64,000 nt of DNA from Candidatus Desulforudis audaxviator MP104C (GCF_000018425.1 NC_010424.1:992001-1056000); one strand, 5' to 3'. Shown: positions 16,250 through 24,914, counted from the first letter of the stretch. Made by a program: numbers and translations. Notes: generated by a model not told the origin, from the letters alone.

Positions 16250-17605
16250 TTAAAAGGCGTACTTGCGGAAGCGCTTTCTCTTGGCTTCCAGGTACGCTTC
16301 CACTGGTGTTGAAGGCTTGGGCGCTATGGGAGAAATCTGGCGCCAGGGATGATCCGCAGTCACCGGAGCAGGTTCCCGGCGGGGCTTGGCTTGACGGATC
16401 TCCGCCTTAGGTGCCGGCTGGGGAACGAACTCCCTTAGCGAAAACACCTTATCGCCATACTTGGCGCTTATCGTCCCGTCCAGATGAGTAAGGACCGTAA
16501 CCTTCGCCCTGGGCGCCAGGCTAACTGCTTGATCTTTGACATCGATAAGCTGGTAAGTCTTACAGTGAAACGAGATCGTGGAACCATTGGAAGCCGTACG
16601 CTCTTCCCGAAAGGCAATAATCTCGTTGAGCCGTTCACTGGTGGGTGCGGGTTTAAAGGCCGGTTCCGGATCGGCGGCCCAAACGGCGAAGCGGGCGTTG
16701 AAGCGCTCAATAAAGACCGGGAGAAAGGCGTTCGCGTCTTCAATGTTGGAGATCCCTCGCAGGCGCATCTCTATCACCAGACGGCTCTGCAGGGTTTCCC
16801 ACAAACGTTCTATACGCCCTTTGGCTTGGGGAGAGCGTGCCTGAATATGATTGATTCCCAATTCCTCCAGGGCCTTACCGAACTGGGTCAGGGCAACGGT
16901 TTTGCCGGCCAGCTCCTCATCAATGGACAACTTGTCCTTCTTCGGTGAGAAGAAGATGGAGTGGCCGTCCGTATAGAGGCTCACCGGGATTCCGTGATTT
17001 ATGACCGTTAGGTTTAAGACCATCAAGTAACCGTACAGATCCTCTTCGGGCCGGAACCAAAGTGCCAGGATCTTACCGGTGGCGTCATCAATATTACCGT
17101 GGAGGCAGGCCTTGGGGCCACGATCTTCAAACCAGGCGTACGGGCTGGCGTCGCTTTGGACCAAAAGCCCTTCTTGAGGCATGCGCTTGCGGGAGCGCCG
17201 TTTCCGCCGCTTGGCTCGGCGGCTGTGCCGATTCTTGATACCGGCCTGCTTGAATATGCGACGCAAGCTGCGGCCCGAGATCGAAATTTCATATAGTTCC
17301 TCAAGCAGCTCAGCCATATGCTCGCAACTTGCGTCCTTGAGTTCTTCTGAGGCGAGGCTGATGATCCGGTCCCGGACGTCGTGGGTTATAGCGTGTTTTG
17401 GTTTACGGCCTCGGTTTTTGTGGACGAGGAAAGCCTCACCCTCCTGTTTCATTCCTTTCTTGAGGCGCATAACCTGACGTTCGCTGAGACCAAGGAGGAC
17501 GGCAGCCTGCCGAATGGATACCTTGCCTGCAAGGACCCGTTCCATAATACCTAGTCTCCTGGCTTCCTTGGGTTTCAAGAAAACGTCTCCCTTCATGGGT
17601 GACAT
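16250..17605 (-). CDS. ISNCY-type DDE transposase
   Basis: About 451 residues. The N-terminus has a helix-turn-helix (VSIRQAAVLLGLSERQVMRLKK) and a second DNA-binding segment with a basic patch (RRAKRRKRRSRKR). The integrase core shows the catalytic triad: D in VQSDASPYAWF, D in SLYTDGHSIFF, E in KGRIERLWETLQSRL. ATG codons at 17605 and 17596 are both possible starts just inside the right inverted repeat; the frame is open further upstream but outside the element. No frameshift or stop, so the element may be active. Confidence 0.88.
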   Translation of the reverse strand: MSPMKGDVFLKPKEARRLGIMERVLAGKVSIRQAAVLLGLSERQVMRLKKGMKQEGEAFLVHKNRGRKPKHAITHDVRDRIISLASEELKDASCEHMAELLEELYEISISGRSLRRIFKQAGIKNRHSRRAKRRKRRSRKRMPQEGLLVQSDASPYAWFEDRGPKACLHGNIDDATGKILALWFRPEEDLYGYLMVLNLTVINHGIPVSLYTDGHSIFFSPKKDKLSIDEELAGKTVALTQFGKALEELGINHIQARSPQAKGRIERLWETLQSRLVIEMRLRGISNIEDANAFLPVFIERFNARFAVWAADPEPAFKPAPTSERLNEIIAFREERTASNGSTISFHCKTYQLIDVKDQAVSLAPRAKVTVLTHLDGTISAKYGDKVFSLREFVPQPAPKAEIRQAKPRREPAPVTADHPWRQISPIAPKPSTPVEAYLEAKRKRFRKYAF

Positions 17606-17650
17606 TTTCTCAGACCGCTTATGAGGTGACAATATCACAGGCCAACAGCA

Positions 17651-17668
17651 AGGTGCTGGGGAACACCT
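17651..17668. repeat. 18-bp hairpin repeat, right copy beside ISNCY element
   Basis: Identical to the copy at 15998-16015 and in the same orientation, six bases outside the right end of the insertion sequence. Its last T is also the first base of a candidate -35 element for the downstream pilT. Confidence 0.8.
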
Positions 17669-17696
17669 TGCCATATGCCGTAACGCGTGGTAATAT
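17668..17696 (+). promoter_or_regulatory. Candidate promoter for cluster I (pilT)
   Basis: TTGCCA at 17668-17673 and TAATAT at 17691-17696 with a 17-base gap; an overlapping TATAAT at 17694-17699 would have a 20-base gap. The roughly 110-base leader to pilT contains TTTTGATTAAAA and GTAG...CTAC pairings but no riboswitch that I recognise. Confidence 0.4.
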
Positions 17697-17814
17697 AATG
17701 AAGATTTATCATGAATATGTCGAGTAATGTAGAAAAACGTAGTCCGAAAAACCTTTTGATTAAAACCGGTTGAGTAGCTGACGAAACCTACCAAGCGGGA
17801 GTGTATAAGGGACA

Positions 17815-18933
17815 ATGGACAGTCATGGGGGAAAGGAATACCCTATTGATTTTGACACATTATTGAGAATCACCGTGGAACGGCAGGGTTCGGACTTGCA
17901 CCTGACGGCCGGTTTGCCCCCGGTGGTCCGGATTCACGGCGAGCTGGTTCCCCTGGACTATCCCCCGCTGAAACCGTCCGACATAGAGCAATTGGTCCTG
18001 CCCCGGCTGGAACCGTCCTACCGAGCCATACTCGACGAGAAATGGGAACTGGACTTTTCCTATTCCGTGGCCGGGGTGAGCCGGTTCCGCGGGAACATCA
18101 TGCGCCAGCGGGGCAGCTACTCCGCGGTTTTGCGGGTGGTGCCCTACAAGGCTCCGGCTCTCGAGGAGTTGGGCCTGCCGCCGGCGGTGCGCAATCTCTG
18201 CTTTCTCCCGCGCGGGCTGGTACTGGTCACCGGGCCGACCGGGAGCGGCAAATCCACCACACTGGCCGCCATGATCGACCTCATCAACCGGGAACGACGC
18301 GTGAATGTAGTCACCGTGGAAGATCCGATTGAGTTCCTGCACCGGCACAACAAGGCCATCGTCCGGCAGCGGGAGGTGGGGAGCGACACCCGCTCCTTTG
18401 CGGATGCCCTGCGGCACGTTCTACGCGCCGACCCCGATGTGATCCTCATCGGCGAGATGCGTGATCTCGAGAGCATCGCCATCGCCCTGACGGCGGCCGA
18501 AACCGGCCACCTGGTGTTTTCGACCCTGCACACCCAGACCGCGCCGCTTACCATCCACCGCATTGTAGACGTGTTCCAGGAACACCAGCGCGATCAAATA
18601 CGCCAACAGTTGGCCGACTCCCTGCAGGGGGTGATCGCCCAGCAGTTGGTGCCCAGGGCGGACGGCAAAGGGCGGGTGGCCGCCGTCGAATTGATGCTGG
18701 CCTCACCGGCGGTGCGCGCCCTGATCCGGGAGGGCAAGGAGCACCAGATGTACAGTGTCATCCAGACCAGTAGGCAGCAGGGTATGCAGACCATGGACCA
18801 GGCGCTGGCCGAACTGTACACCGCCGGGAAAATCAGCCGCGAGGCGGCCCTGGAGCGGTGCGTGGACCGGACCGAGTTGGAGCGCCTGATGCAAAAAGGG
18901 GTCCCTGGCTCCATGGACCGACGGCTGAAGTGA
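17815..18933 (+). CDS. pilT: PilT-family retraction ATPase (cluster I)
   Basis: A 372-residue hexameric ATPase that depolymerises type IV pili. The N-terminal PAS-like domain has SDLHLTAGLPPVVRIHG; Walker A GPTGSGKST is at about 140-148, the Asp box VTVEDPIEF near 169, Walker B VILIGEMRD near 211, and the His box ETGHLVFSTLHT near 227. The retraction signature AIRNLIREGK appears as AVRALIREGK near 303. Length is normal. It begins the first pilus cluster and is followed by pilC after 48 bases. The start codon has only a poorly spaced AAGGGA. Confidence 0.93.
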   Translation: MDSHGGKEYPIDFDTLLRITVERQGSDLHLTAGLPPVVRIHGELVPLDYPPLKPSDIEQLVLPRLEPSYRAILDEKWELDFSYSVAGVSRFRGNIMRQRGSYSAVLRVVPYKAPALEELGLPPAVRNLCFLPRGLVLVTGPTGSGKSTTLAAMIDLINRERRVNVVTVEDPIEFLHRHNKAIVRQREVGSDTRSFADALRHVLRADPDVILIGEMRDLESIAIALTAAETGHLVFSTLHTQTAPLTIHRIVDVFQEHQRDQIRQQLADSLQGVIAQQLVPRADGKGRVAAVELMLASPAVRALIREGKEHQMYSVIQTSRQQGMQTMDQALAELYTAGKISREAALERCVDRTELERLMQKGVPGSMDRRLK

Positions 18934-18981
18934 ACTTGAAACCCGCATTAACCGGATCCAAAGAAACAGGATGAACAGACT

Positions 18982-20190
18982 ATGAGACTGTACACCTATG
19001 AAGCCGTCAACAAGTCGGGCCACCTGATTACCGGGCAGTTGGAGGCCGAGCAGGAGTGGATGGTGGTCGAACGCCTCCGCCAGATGGGCTTCTGGGTGGT
19101 GGAGGTCAAGGCCGTCCGGCCCTCGGCCGTCCGGGGCGCCGTGTTCAGGTCCCGCAAGGTCGGCCTGGGGGATTTGACCCTCTTCAGCCGCCAGTTGACT
19201 TCGATGCTGGACGCCGGCATTCCCCTGACCCGGGCCTTGTTCACCTTAAGCAAGCAAATTGCCAACCCCACCCTGCGCAACGCGGTGAGTGACGTGGCGC
19301 GCAACGTGGAAGGCGGCCAGAGTTTCAGTGACGCCTTAAGCGCCCACCCCGGCATCTTTTCCACCCTGTTCGTCAGCATGACCCGGGCGGGCGAGGTCGG
19401 CGGTTTTTTAAGCGAGGCGCTGTCCCGCCTTTCCACCCAGCTGGAACAGGAAAAGAGTATCCGCGACCACGTCCGCTCCGCCTCTTTCTACCCGATCGCC
19501 GTCTTGGGCTTTGCTGGGGTCGTCGTGTTGGCCATGCTCTATTTCCTCGTTCCCGTCTTCATGCAGTTCTTCCCGGAGGGGATGGTCCTGCCCCTGCCCA
19601 CCAGGGTGGTTGTCGTCCTGTCCAACTCCCTACACCAATGGTGGTTTATCTGGGCAATTACGGTGGCGGCCCTGGTGCTAGGGTTCCGGTACTACCTGCG
19701 CAGTCCGGCCGGCAGCCGCGCCTGGGACCGCCTCAAGTACCGGCTGCCGGTGTTCGGCTCTTTGTTTCACCGGGCGGTGATGGCGCGGTTCGCGCGTACC
19801 CTTGCCACTCTGCTCACGGGCGGCATTCCGATTCTGCAGGCGCTGGAAGCCTCCGGTCCCGCTTCCGGCAGCCAGAAGGTGGCCGAGGCGGTGCACGGAA
19901 TCATCGAACAAATTCAAGAAGGCAAGAACCTCGCCGGTCCCATGGGGGATTCCGGGATTTTCCCGCCCATGATGGTGGACATGGTGGCTGTCGGCGAAGA
20001 ATCCGGCACCCTGCCGGACTTGTTGGGCCGCATCGCAGCGTTTTACGAGGAAGAGGTGGCCACCATGGCCAAGGGGCTGACCGCCCTCCTGGAACCACTG
20101 ATGCTGGTGGTTATCGGTATCATCATCGCCGTGGTGGTCATTTCCCTGTACCTACCCATCTTTACCGCCGTAATCTCGGGTGTGCGATAA
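18982..20190 (+). CDS. pilC: PilC/GspF-family inner membrane platform protein (cluster I)
   Basis: A 402-residue polytopic protein that couples the cytoplasmic ATPase to pilin insertion. It carries two T2SSF domains: residues about 65-185 (FSRQLTSMLDAGIPLTRAL) and about 265-390 (FARTLATLLTGGIPILQALEA). Membrane helices follow each domain (YPIAVLGFAGVVVLAMLYFLV-like, then LMLVVIGIIIAVVVISLY). The N-terminus YTYEAVNKSGHLITGQLEAE is the standard PilC opening. Located between pilT and pilM. Confidence 0.93.
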   Translation: MRLYTYEAVNKSGHLITGQLEAEQEWMVVERLRQMGFWVVEVKAVRPSAVRGAVFRSRKVGLGDLTLFSRQLTSMLDAGIPLTRALFTLSKQIANPTLRNAVSDVARNVEGGQSFSDALSAHPGIFSTLFVSMTRAGEVGGFLSEALSRLSTQLEQEKSIRDHVRSASFYPIAVLGFAGVVVLAMLYFLVPVFMQFFPEGMVLPLPTRVVVVLSNSLHQWWFIWAITVAALVLGFRYYLRSPAGSRAWDRLKYRLPVFGSLFHRAVMARFARTLATLLTGGIPILQALEASGPASGSQKVAEAVHGIIEQIQEGKNLAGPMGDSGIFPPMMVDMVAVGEESGTLPDLLGRIAAFYEEEVATMAKGLTALLEPLMLVVIGIIIAVVVISLYLPIFTAVISGVR

Positions 20191-20230
20191 CGTTTTACAG
20201 TCAACGGACAAAGGAGTGGGACTTCAAGCT

Positions 20231-21268
20231 ATGGGTTTATTAGGTTCAGGTGGAGCCGTCGGCCTGGAACTGGACACGGTTGAAGCTCGGGCGGTGGAAC
20301 TGCGGGGCAAGGCCGGTGCGGCCGGCGCGGCCACCTTGACGGCTTGGGGCCGGGTGAGTCTCCCCCCGGGCGCCGTTGTCGACGGGATGGTGTCCCAACC
20401 GGAGCTGGTGGGGAAGGCCCTAGCCGAACTGTGGTCCGCCGGCCGGATCACCAGCCGCGAGGTAGTACTCGGCGTGGTAAACCGGGAAGTCCTGGTGCGC
20501 TTCGCCGTCGTGCCGGTGATGCCCCGGACCAAGCTTTTTGGTGTCATCCGCCATCACGCCCGGGATCTCCTGCCGATTCCCCTGGACACGGCGGTCTGGG
20601 ACTATACGGTGATCGGTGAGCGGCCGGGCTTGGAGAGCCGGATGTTCGAACTGCTGCTCGTGGCCGCGCGGCGGGAAATGCTGGACGGCTTTTTGCTGGC
20701 GCTGGCCTTCGCCCGTCTGGAGCCGCGGGACATCGACGTGGCCTCCCTGGCTCTGCTGCGGGTCATGCCGCCGTCCCCGGCGGACGGCGCGGTCGTGCTG
20801 GTGGACCTGGGCAACGGATCAAGCACTGTTCTGGTCATCGCACGGGGCATGCTGCGGTTGGCCCGCTTTGTTTCGGTCAGCCTGGAGGCGGCCGCCGGCA
20901 TGCTGGGATGTTCCGTAGAGGAGGCCTTGGCCGGGCCGGGCGGTACCGCGCACAGGCAATGGCCGGCCGAGACCCTGGCCGCCTGGGCTGGCGGCGTGGA
21001 GGCCGAGATCCGCGCCTCCGTGGACTATTACCAGCGGCAGGAGCCGGAGCCGGAGGCCGTATCGGAAGTCGTCCTCAGCGGCCGGGGAGTCCGGGTACCG
21101 GGCCTGACCACCCAACTGGAGGGCAATCTGGGAGTGCCGGTCAGGATCATCGAGCCCCTGCAGGGGATTACCTTGCCGGCGGGAATAGCCGAGAACAGCT
21201 CCTGGTCGGCTCCCGATTTCGCGACCTGTATCGGGCTGGCGCGACGCGGATTGGAGGGGGGACGTTGA
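20231..21268 (+). CDS. pilM: PilM-like actin-fold assembly protein (cluster I)
   Basis: A 345-residue cytoplasmic ATP-binding protein of the type IV pilus alignment complex, which binds the N-terminus of PilN. FtsA/actin-like segments are visible: AVGLELDTVEARAVEL at the N-terminus, VVLVDLGNGSSTVLVI near 189 (phosphate 2 type) and VVLSGRGVRVPGL near 284. The start is the ATG at 20231 after AAGGAG with a wide 15-base spacer; the frame is open to 20180 but overlaps pilC. It overlaps pilN by four bases. Confidence 0.86.
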   Translation: MGLLGSGGAVGLELDTVEARAVELRGKAGAAGAATLTAWGRVSLPPGAVVDGMVSQPELVGKALAELWSAGRITSREVVLGVVNREVLVRFAVVPVMPRTKLFGVIRHHARDLLPIPLDTAVWDYTVIGERPGLESRMFELLLVAARREMLDGFLLALAFARLEPRDIDVASLALLRVMPPSPADGAVVLVDLGNGSSTVLVIARGMLRLARFVSVSLEAAAGMLGCSVEEALAGPGGTAHRQWPAETLAAWAGGVEAEIRASVDYYQRQEPEPEAVSEVVLSGRGVRVPGLTTQLEGNLGVPVRIIEPLQGITLPAGIAENSSWSAPDFATCIGLARRGLEGGR

Positions 21269-21867
21269 ATAAGATCAACATCAGCCTTTTACCTCCGGAA
21301 ATACGGAACCGGCAGCGGGCACGCCGCAGAACCGATTATTATCTCCTGGCCGTCAGCGTGGTAATGCTGTTTTTCTTGGGAGTCTACCTCGTGTTTCTGG
21401 GCATCACTTTTCAAGTGCGTGCGGAAGTGAATGCTCTGCGGAAGGAACGGGCGGCGCTCCAGGAGGAGATCGCCGCCTACCAGGAATACGCAACGCTTGA
21501 GGAACAGGCCAAGGAGGCATCCAGGATGCTGGGGGACGCCATGGGCACCACCCCGGACTGGGCCTCCCTTTTGGCCGATTTGAGCCTGCACCTGCCCGAA
21601 GGGGTCTGGCTCGAAAGCCTTTCGGCTTCCTATCAGAACACGGGCGGCGCTTCCAAGCAGGGGGGCGGTGAATTGACTTTCAGAGGCTGGGCAATCTCCC
21701 GGGCGGTCGTGGACGGTCGCCTGGATGAGTTTGGCGCGGTGCCGGGGCTGGCGGAGGCGCGCTGCCGGTTGACAACGGTGGAAAGCACCCGGCTCGGCCT
21801 CGAGTTCACAGCCCGGATCCTGCCGGGCGACCCCTACCAGCCGGCCTTTCGGGGGGATGCCCGGTGA
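21265..21867 (+). CDS. pilN: PilN-like assembly protein (cluster I)
   Basis: A 200-residue bitopic membrane protein. The N-terminal motif NKINISLLPPEIRNRQRARR is the PilM-binding INLLP-type peptide; one membrane helix (LLAVSVVMLFFLGVYLVFLG) follows, then a coiled coil (EVNALRKERAALQEEIAAYQ) and a ferredoxin-like fold with LPEGVWLESLSASYQ. The TTG at 21265 has GGAGGGGG just upstream and overlaps the pilM stop. Confidence 0.85.
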   Translation: MNKINISLLPPEIRNRQRARRRTDYYLLAVSVVMLFFLGVYLVFLGITFQVRAEVNALRKERAALQEEIAAYQEYATLEEQAKEASRMLGDAMGTTPDWASLLADLSLHLPEGVWLESLSASYQNTGGASKQGGGELTFRGWAISRAVVDGRLDEFGAVPGLAEARCRLTTVESTRLGLEFTARILPGDPYQPAFRGDAR

Positions 21868-22442
21868 AGACCAAGCCCGCCATCCGGCCGCGCGGGCCGG
21901 CGCTGACTTTAAGCGTTGTGAGCCTTCTGGTGCTGGCCGCCCTTCTAGCGGCGATCTTCTTTCAGGTGGGTGCCGTCCGCGAGGCCCGCGAAGCGCTGGC
22001 CGCCGAGCGGCGCGCGGTGGTCCAAATGGAGGAGCGGCGGCGCTATTTGTTGGAACTACAGAAGAATATTCCGGCCTGGAAGCAGTATGTGGACGCACAC
22101 CTGTCGTTGATTCCGGCCGGGCCGGAGGAAAACACGCTTCTTATCGAACTGCACGAGATGGCATTCCTGGCCGGGGTGCACGATTTCCAGGTGGGTTTCG
22201 GCGAGCCGGTGGCGCGTCCGGGATACACCGAGATACCGCTGACCCTCCGCTTTGAGGGCAGCTACCGGAGTACGCTGCGGTTTTTGGATGAATTGCGGTA
22301 CGGGGTACGCGCCATCCGTGTGGACAAGGTCAACCTCGTTTCGGGCGGGGCCGGCCCATCCGGCCTGAAAGCGGAGATCACCGCCGCCGCCTTCCACCGG
22401 GGCGACGGTGGCGACGAGAAGGCGGCATCACCGCGGCAGTAA
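21864..22442 (+). CDS. pilO: PilO-like assembly protein (cluster I)
   Basis: A 192-residue protein with a short basic N-terminus, one membrane helix (LTLSVVSLLVLAALLAAIFF), a coiled coil (REALAAERRAVVQMEERRR) and a globular end with ARPGYTEIPLTLRFEGSYRS, the typical PilO/GspM-like segment. It pairs with PilN in the alignment subcomplex. The GTG at 21864 overlaps the pilN stop by four bases. Followed after 22 bases by pilB. Confidence 0.84.
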   Translation: MKTKPAIRPRGPALTLSVVSLLVLAALLAAIFFQVGAVREAREALAAERRAVVQMEERRRYLLELQKNIPAWKQYVDAHLSLIPAGPEENTLLIELHEMAFLAGVHDFQVGFGEPVARPGYTEIPLTLRFEGSYRSTLRFLDELRYGVRAIRVDKVNLVSGGAGPSGLKAEITAAAFHRGDGGDEKAASPRQ

Positions 22443-22464
22443 CCATCAAGAGGTGTAGGGAGAG

Positions 22465-24150
22465 ATGCTCAAGCCGGGAGCGAACCTTCTGGGGATGAAC
22501 CTGGTGAAGGCCGGGGTGATCACCCAGGAACAACTGGAGGAGGCCTTAAAACGGCAGGACCCGAAAAAAGGCGGGAAAGGGTTTTTAGGGGCCACCCTCG
22601 TGGAGCTGGGTTACTGCACCGAAGAAGACATTGCCCAGGTCATCGCCAGGCAAAACGGCGTACCTTATGTTTCACTGGAAACATTCGCGGCCGACCCCCA
22701 GGCCGTGGGCCTGATTGCGCCGGAGGTCGCCCGGCGCTACCGCGCCCTGCCCATCGGGTTTCAAAACGGCAAATTGGTGGTGGCCATGAAGCAGCCCCGG
22801 GACGTGATCGCGCTGGATGACCTGCGCATCATCACCGGCCGGGAGATCCAACCGGTGGTCATTCCGGACAGCCAGTTCGACGCGGCCATGCAGCGGTACA
22901 GCCAGAGCGGCCTGGAGGTCGAGCTGGCGGCTGCGGAAGAAGAAGTCGCCGAAGAAGTGGTGGCCGGACTGGACGAGGCTGCGCAGCGTCCGGCGGTGCA
23001 GCTGGCCAACGCCATCTTCAACCAGGCGGTCTGGGCTTCCGCCAGCGACGTGCACATCGAACCCCTGGAGAAAAGCCTGCGGGTGCGCTTTCGCATCGAC
23101 GGGGTGCTGCACAACATCCTGCAGCCCCCGCGCCACCTACATGCATCGCTGGTCTCGCGCATCAAGGTGATGGCCAACATGGACATCGCCGAGCGCCGCG
23201 TCCCCCAGGACGGCCGCTTCACCCTGCGGGTGGAGGGGAAGACCATTGATGTGCGGGTCGCCTCGCTGCCCGGGAGCTACGGCGAAAAACTCACTCTCCG
23301 CCTGCTGGACCGCAGTGTCCGGCTGATATCCCTGGAGGAACTGGGCTTCCCGCCGGAGGTGCTGGCCAACTACCGGAAGGTGATGCGTCGCCCGTACGGC
23401 CTCATCCTGGTGACCGGCCCGACGGGGAGCGGCAAGAGCACCACGCTCTACGCCACCCTGTCCGCCTTGAACACGCCGGAGAAGCACGTCGTCACCGTGG
23501 AGGACCCAGTCGAGTACCGCCTGGACGGGGTCAACCAGATCCAGATCAACCCCCGCGCCGGGCTGACCTTTGCCACCGGACTGCGCTCCATCCTGCGCAA
23601 CGACCCGGACATCATCATGGTCGGGGAGATCCGCGACCGGGAGACCGCCCGCATCGCCGTGGAAGCGGCGCTTACCGGCCACCTGGTGCTGTCCACCCTG
23701 CACACCAACGACGCCGCCGGGGCGGTCACCCGCCTGGGCGACATGGGCATCGAGCCCTTCCTGACCGCCTCCTCGCTGGTGGCCGTCGTGGGCCAGCGTC
23801 TGGTGCGCGTCCTCTGCCCCCAGTGCGCGCAGTCCTACGAGCTGGGGCGGGAAGAACTGCTGGCCGGCGTGCCCGACTTTCCCCTGGACGACGGGGAAAA
23901 GACCATCACCCTCTACCGTCCGGGAGGGTGCCTGCGCTGCAGCCACACCGGCTACCGCGGTCGGATGGGAGTGTACGAGCTGCTGCTGGTCAGCGAGACC
24001 ATCCAGCGCCTTACTCTGGAACGTGCTCCGGCCCGGGAGATCAAGGAGGCCGCCGTGGCCGAGGGGATGGTCACCTTCCGCCGCGACGGCCTGCTGCGGG
24101 TGAAGCAGGGGATCACCTCGCTGGAGGAGGTGATGCGGGTCACGGCTTAA
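22465..24150 (+). CDS. pilB: PilB/GspE-family extension ATPase (cluster I)
   Basis: A 561-residue hexameric ATPase powering pilus extension. The N-terminal MshEN-like domain has two halves: LGMNLVKAGVITQEQLEEAL and, after a short linker, FLGATLVELGYCTEEDIAQV followed by IARQ, matching the RLGxxL...Q cyclic di-GMP binding pattern apart from F for R. Walker A GPTGSGKST is near 318-326, the Asp box VTVEDPVEY near 347, and the His box TGHLVLSTLHTND near 406. The zinc tetracysteine is CPQC...CLRCSHTGYRGR. Full length. Confidence 0.94.
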   Translation: MLKPGANLLGMNLVKAGVITQEQLEEALKRQDPKKGGKGFLGATLVELGYCTEEDIAQVIARQNGVPYVSLETFAADPQAVGLIAPEVARRYRALPIGFQNGKLVVAMKQPRDVIALDDLRIITGREIQPVVIPDSQFDAAMQRYSQSGLEVELAAAEEEVAEEVVAGLDEAAQRPAVQLANAIFNQAVWASASDVHIEPLEKSLRVRFRIDGVLHNILQPPRHLHASLVSRIKVMANMDIAERRVPQDGRFTLRVEGKTIDVRVASLPGSYGEKLTLRLLDRSVRLISLEELGFPPEVLANYRKVMRRPYGLILVTGPTGSGKSTTLYATLSALNTPEKHVVTVEDPVEYRLDGVNQIQINPRAGLTFATGLRSILRNDPDIIMVGEIRDRETARIAVEAALTGHLVLSTLHTNDAAGAVTRLGDMGIEPFLTASSLVAVVGQRLVRVLCPQCAQSYELGREELLAGVPDFPLDDGEKTITLYRPGGCLRCSHTGYRGRMGVYELLLVSETIQRLTLERAPAREIKEAAVAEGMVTFRRDGLLRVKQGITSLEEVMRVTA

Positions 24151-24184
24151 GCCTTAGAAAAATTATGATAAAAAAGAGGAATTT

Positions 24185-24255
24185 CCGGCCTGGCTGTCTA
24201 ACTCCATAATTTGGAGCATCCAGAAAAGGATGGCGGCCGGACCGGTGCTTGGCAC
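24185..24255 (+). ncRNA. Structured 5' leader of pilA (unassigned)
   Basis: The 145-base gap between pilB and pilA can fold as a three-way junction: CCGGCC (24185-24190) with GGCCGG (24235-24240) encloses CTCCA/TGGAG (24202-24206, 24212-24216) and CATCC/GGATG (24217-24221, 24228-24232), the latter two stacked end to end. A further hairpin GTGC-TTG-GCAC (24245-24255) follows. No T-run follows, so it is not a plain terminator. It lacks the conserved bases of cyclic di-GMP riboswitches that I know. Folding is by eye. Confidence 0.45.
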
Positions 24256-24295
24256 ACCATCCAACAAGAGAGTGCCCGAAAGGAGGTGAATTTTG

Positions 24296-24709
24296 ATGTT
24301 CTACAAATTCGCCCGTTCGCTGAAGAAAGACCAGAGGGGCTTCACGCTGGTGGAGCTGATGGTGGTTGTGGTGATCATCGGGGTTCTGGTGGCGATTGCG
24401 GTGCCGGTGTACCGCAACGTGACCGACAATGCGAATCGGAAGACGGTAGAGGCCAACTTGAGGATTATCGACAGCGCCATTGTGCAGCATTTGGCCATTA
24501 ACCCAGGCGTCCCACCTACATCGGACAATCTGGTGACCGGCGGATTTCTGCGGGCGTGGCCTACCGGACCAACTGGTGTCACAAGGTATGTTATAGTAGG
24601 AACTGGCACTGCCGCCAACCCTTATAGGGCAGCTGTAGATATTCCTGCAAATACATTCGGAACACACGCTGAATTGGATGATGCACCGTTACCGATTACT
24701 TGGCAGTAA
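24296..24709 (+). CDS. pilA: Type IV prepilin, PilA-like (cluster I)
   Basis: A 137-residue prepilin. The leader MFYKFARSLKKDQRG ends at the peptidase site G/FTLVELMVVVVIIGVL, with Glu at +5. The hydrophobic helix of about 22 residues is followed by AVPVYRNVTDNANRKTVEANL, typical of class IVa pilins of Gram-positives. The C-terminal half is less GC-rich than its surroundings, as expected of a variable surface domain. AAGGAGG lies nine bases before the ATG at 24296. It is the only pilin in cluster I, probably the major one. Confidence 0.9.
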   Translation: MFYKFARSLKKDQRGFTLVELMVVVVIIGVLVAIAVPVYRNVTDNANRKTVEANLRIIDSAIVQHLAINPGVPPTSDNLVTGGFLRAWPTGPTGVTRYVIVGTGTAANPYRAAVDIPANTFGTHAELDDAPLPITWQ

Positions 24710-24710
24710 C

Positions 24711-24723
24711 GGTGCCAGGCACC
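24711..24723. repeat. REP-like palindrome GGTGCCAGGCACC
   Basis: A perfect 6-pair palindrome with one central A, starting one base after the pilA stop. Same family as the copies at 6591, 14525 and 51867. About 60 bases further lies the fragment of a REP-associated transposase gene. Confidence 0.7.
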
Positions 24724-24752
24724 TAACTTATTAACTTATGGATTGGTAAGAG

Positions 24753-24785
24753 CCTCCTGCCACAATGCGGCAGGAGGTGTTTTTT
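24753..24785 (+). terminator. Rho-independent terminator after pilA
   Basis: CCTCCTGCC (24753-24761) pairs with GGCAGGAGG (24769-24777) across a 7-base loop, followed by TGTTTTTT. It ends cluster I. Confidence 0.9.
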
Positions 24786-24860
24786 GTGGGCCGGCGGCCG
24801 CGGGTGGAATATGCGGAAGCCATCTGCCACGTTATCCCGGGTTCGACAGCTGCTAGATAA
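24786..24860 (+). pseudogene. N-terminal fragment of a REP-associated (Y1/HUH) transposase
   Basis: Reading from the GTG at 24786 gives GRRPRVEYAEAICHVIP, the standard opening of IS200/REP-associated tyrosine transposases, before a stop after 24 codons. The remainder of the gene is absent; an IS1634-type element starts about 55 bases downstream. Confidence 0.65.
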
Positions 24861-24914
24861 ACCAACGGCACAACAAGGCTTCCCCCAAGGGCTCCGGGGA
24901 ATGGGAAAATTATA

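Larger units (their letters stand above)
16021..17644 (-). mobile_element. ISNCY-type insertion sequence, about 1.62 kb
   Basis: Imperfect 20-bp terminal inverted repeats close the element: TGGCCAGTGAAAATGTCACC at 16021-16040 and, on the other strand, TGGCCTGTGATATTGTCACC at 17644-17625 (17 of 20 match). Inside the ends the motif TGAGAAAATGTCACC recurs at 16062-16076, 16098-16112 and, inverted, near 17599-17613, probably extra transposase-binding sites. One transposase gene fills it on the minus strand. I see no short direct target duplication touching the ends, but an identical 18-bp hairpin flanks both sides. Confidence 0.85.

Noticed and set aside
16021-17644. IS21-type istA/istB pair
   Set aside because: Only one transposase gene is present, with no IstB ATPase, and the multi-box ends fit an ISNCY-type element better.
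17700-17814. pilT leader as a cyclic di-GMP-I riboswitch
   Set aside because: Some pairing is possible, but the conserved GEMM segments (GGGCAAACC-like and GGACGCAAAGC-like) are absent.
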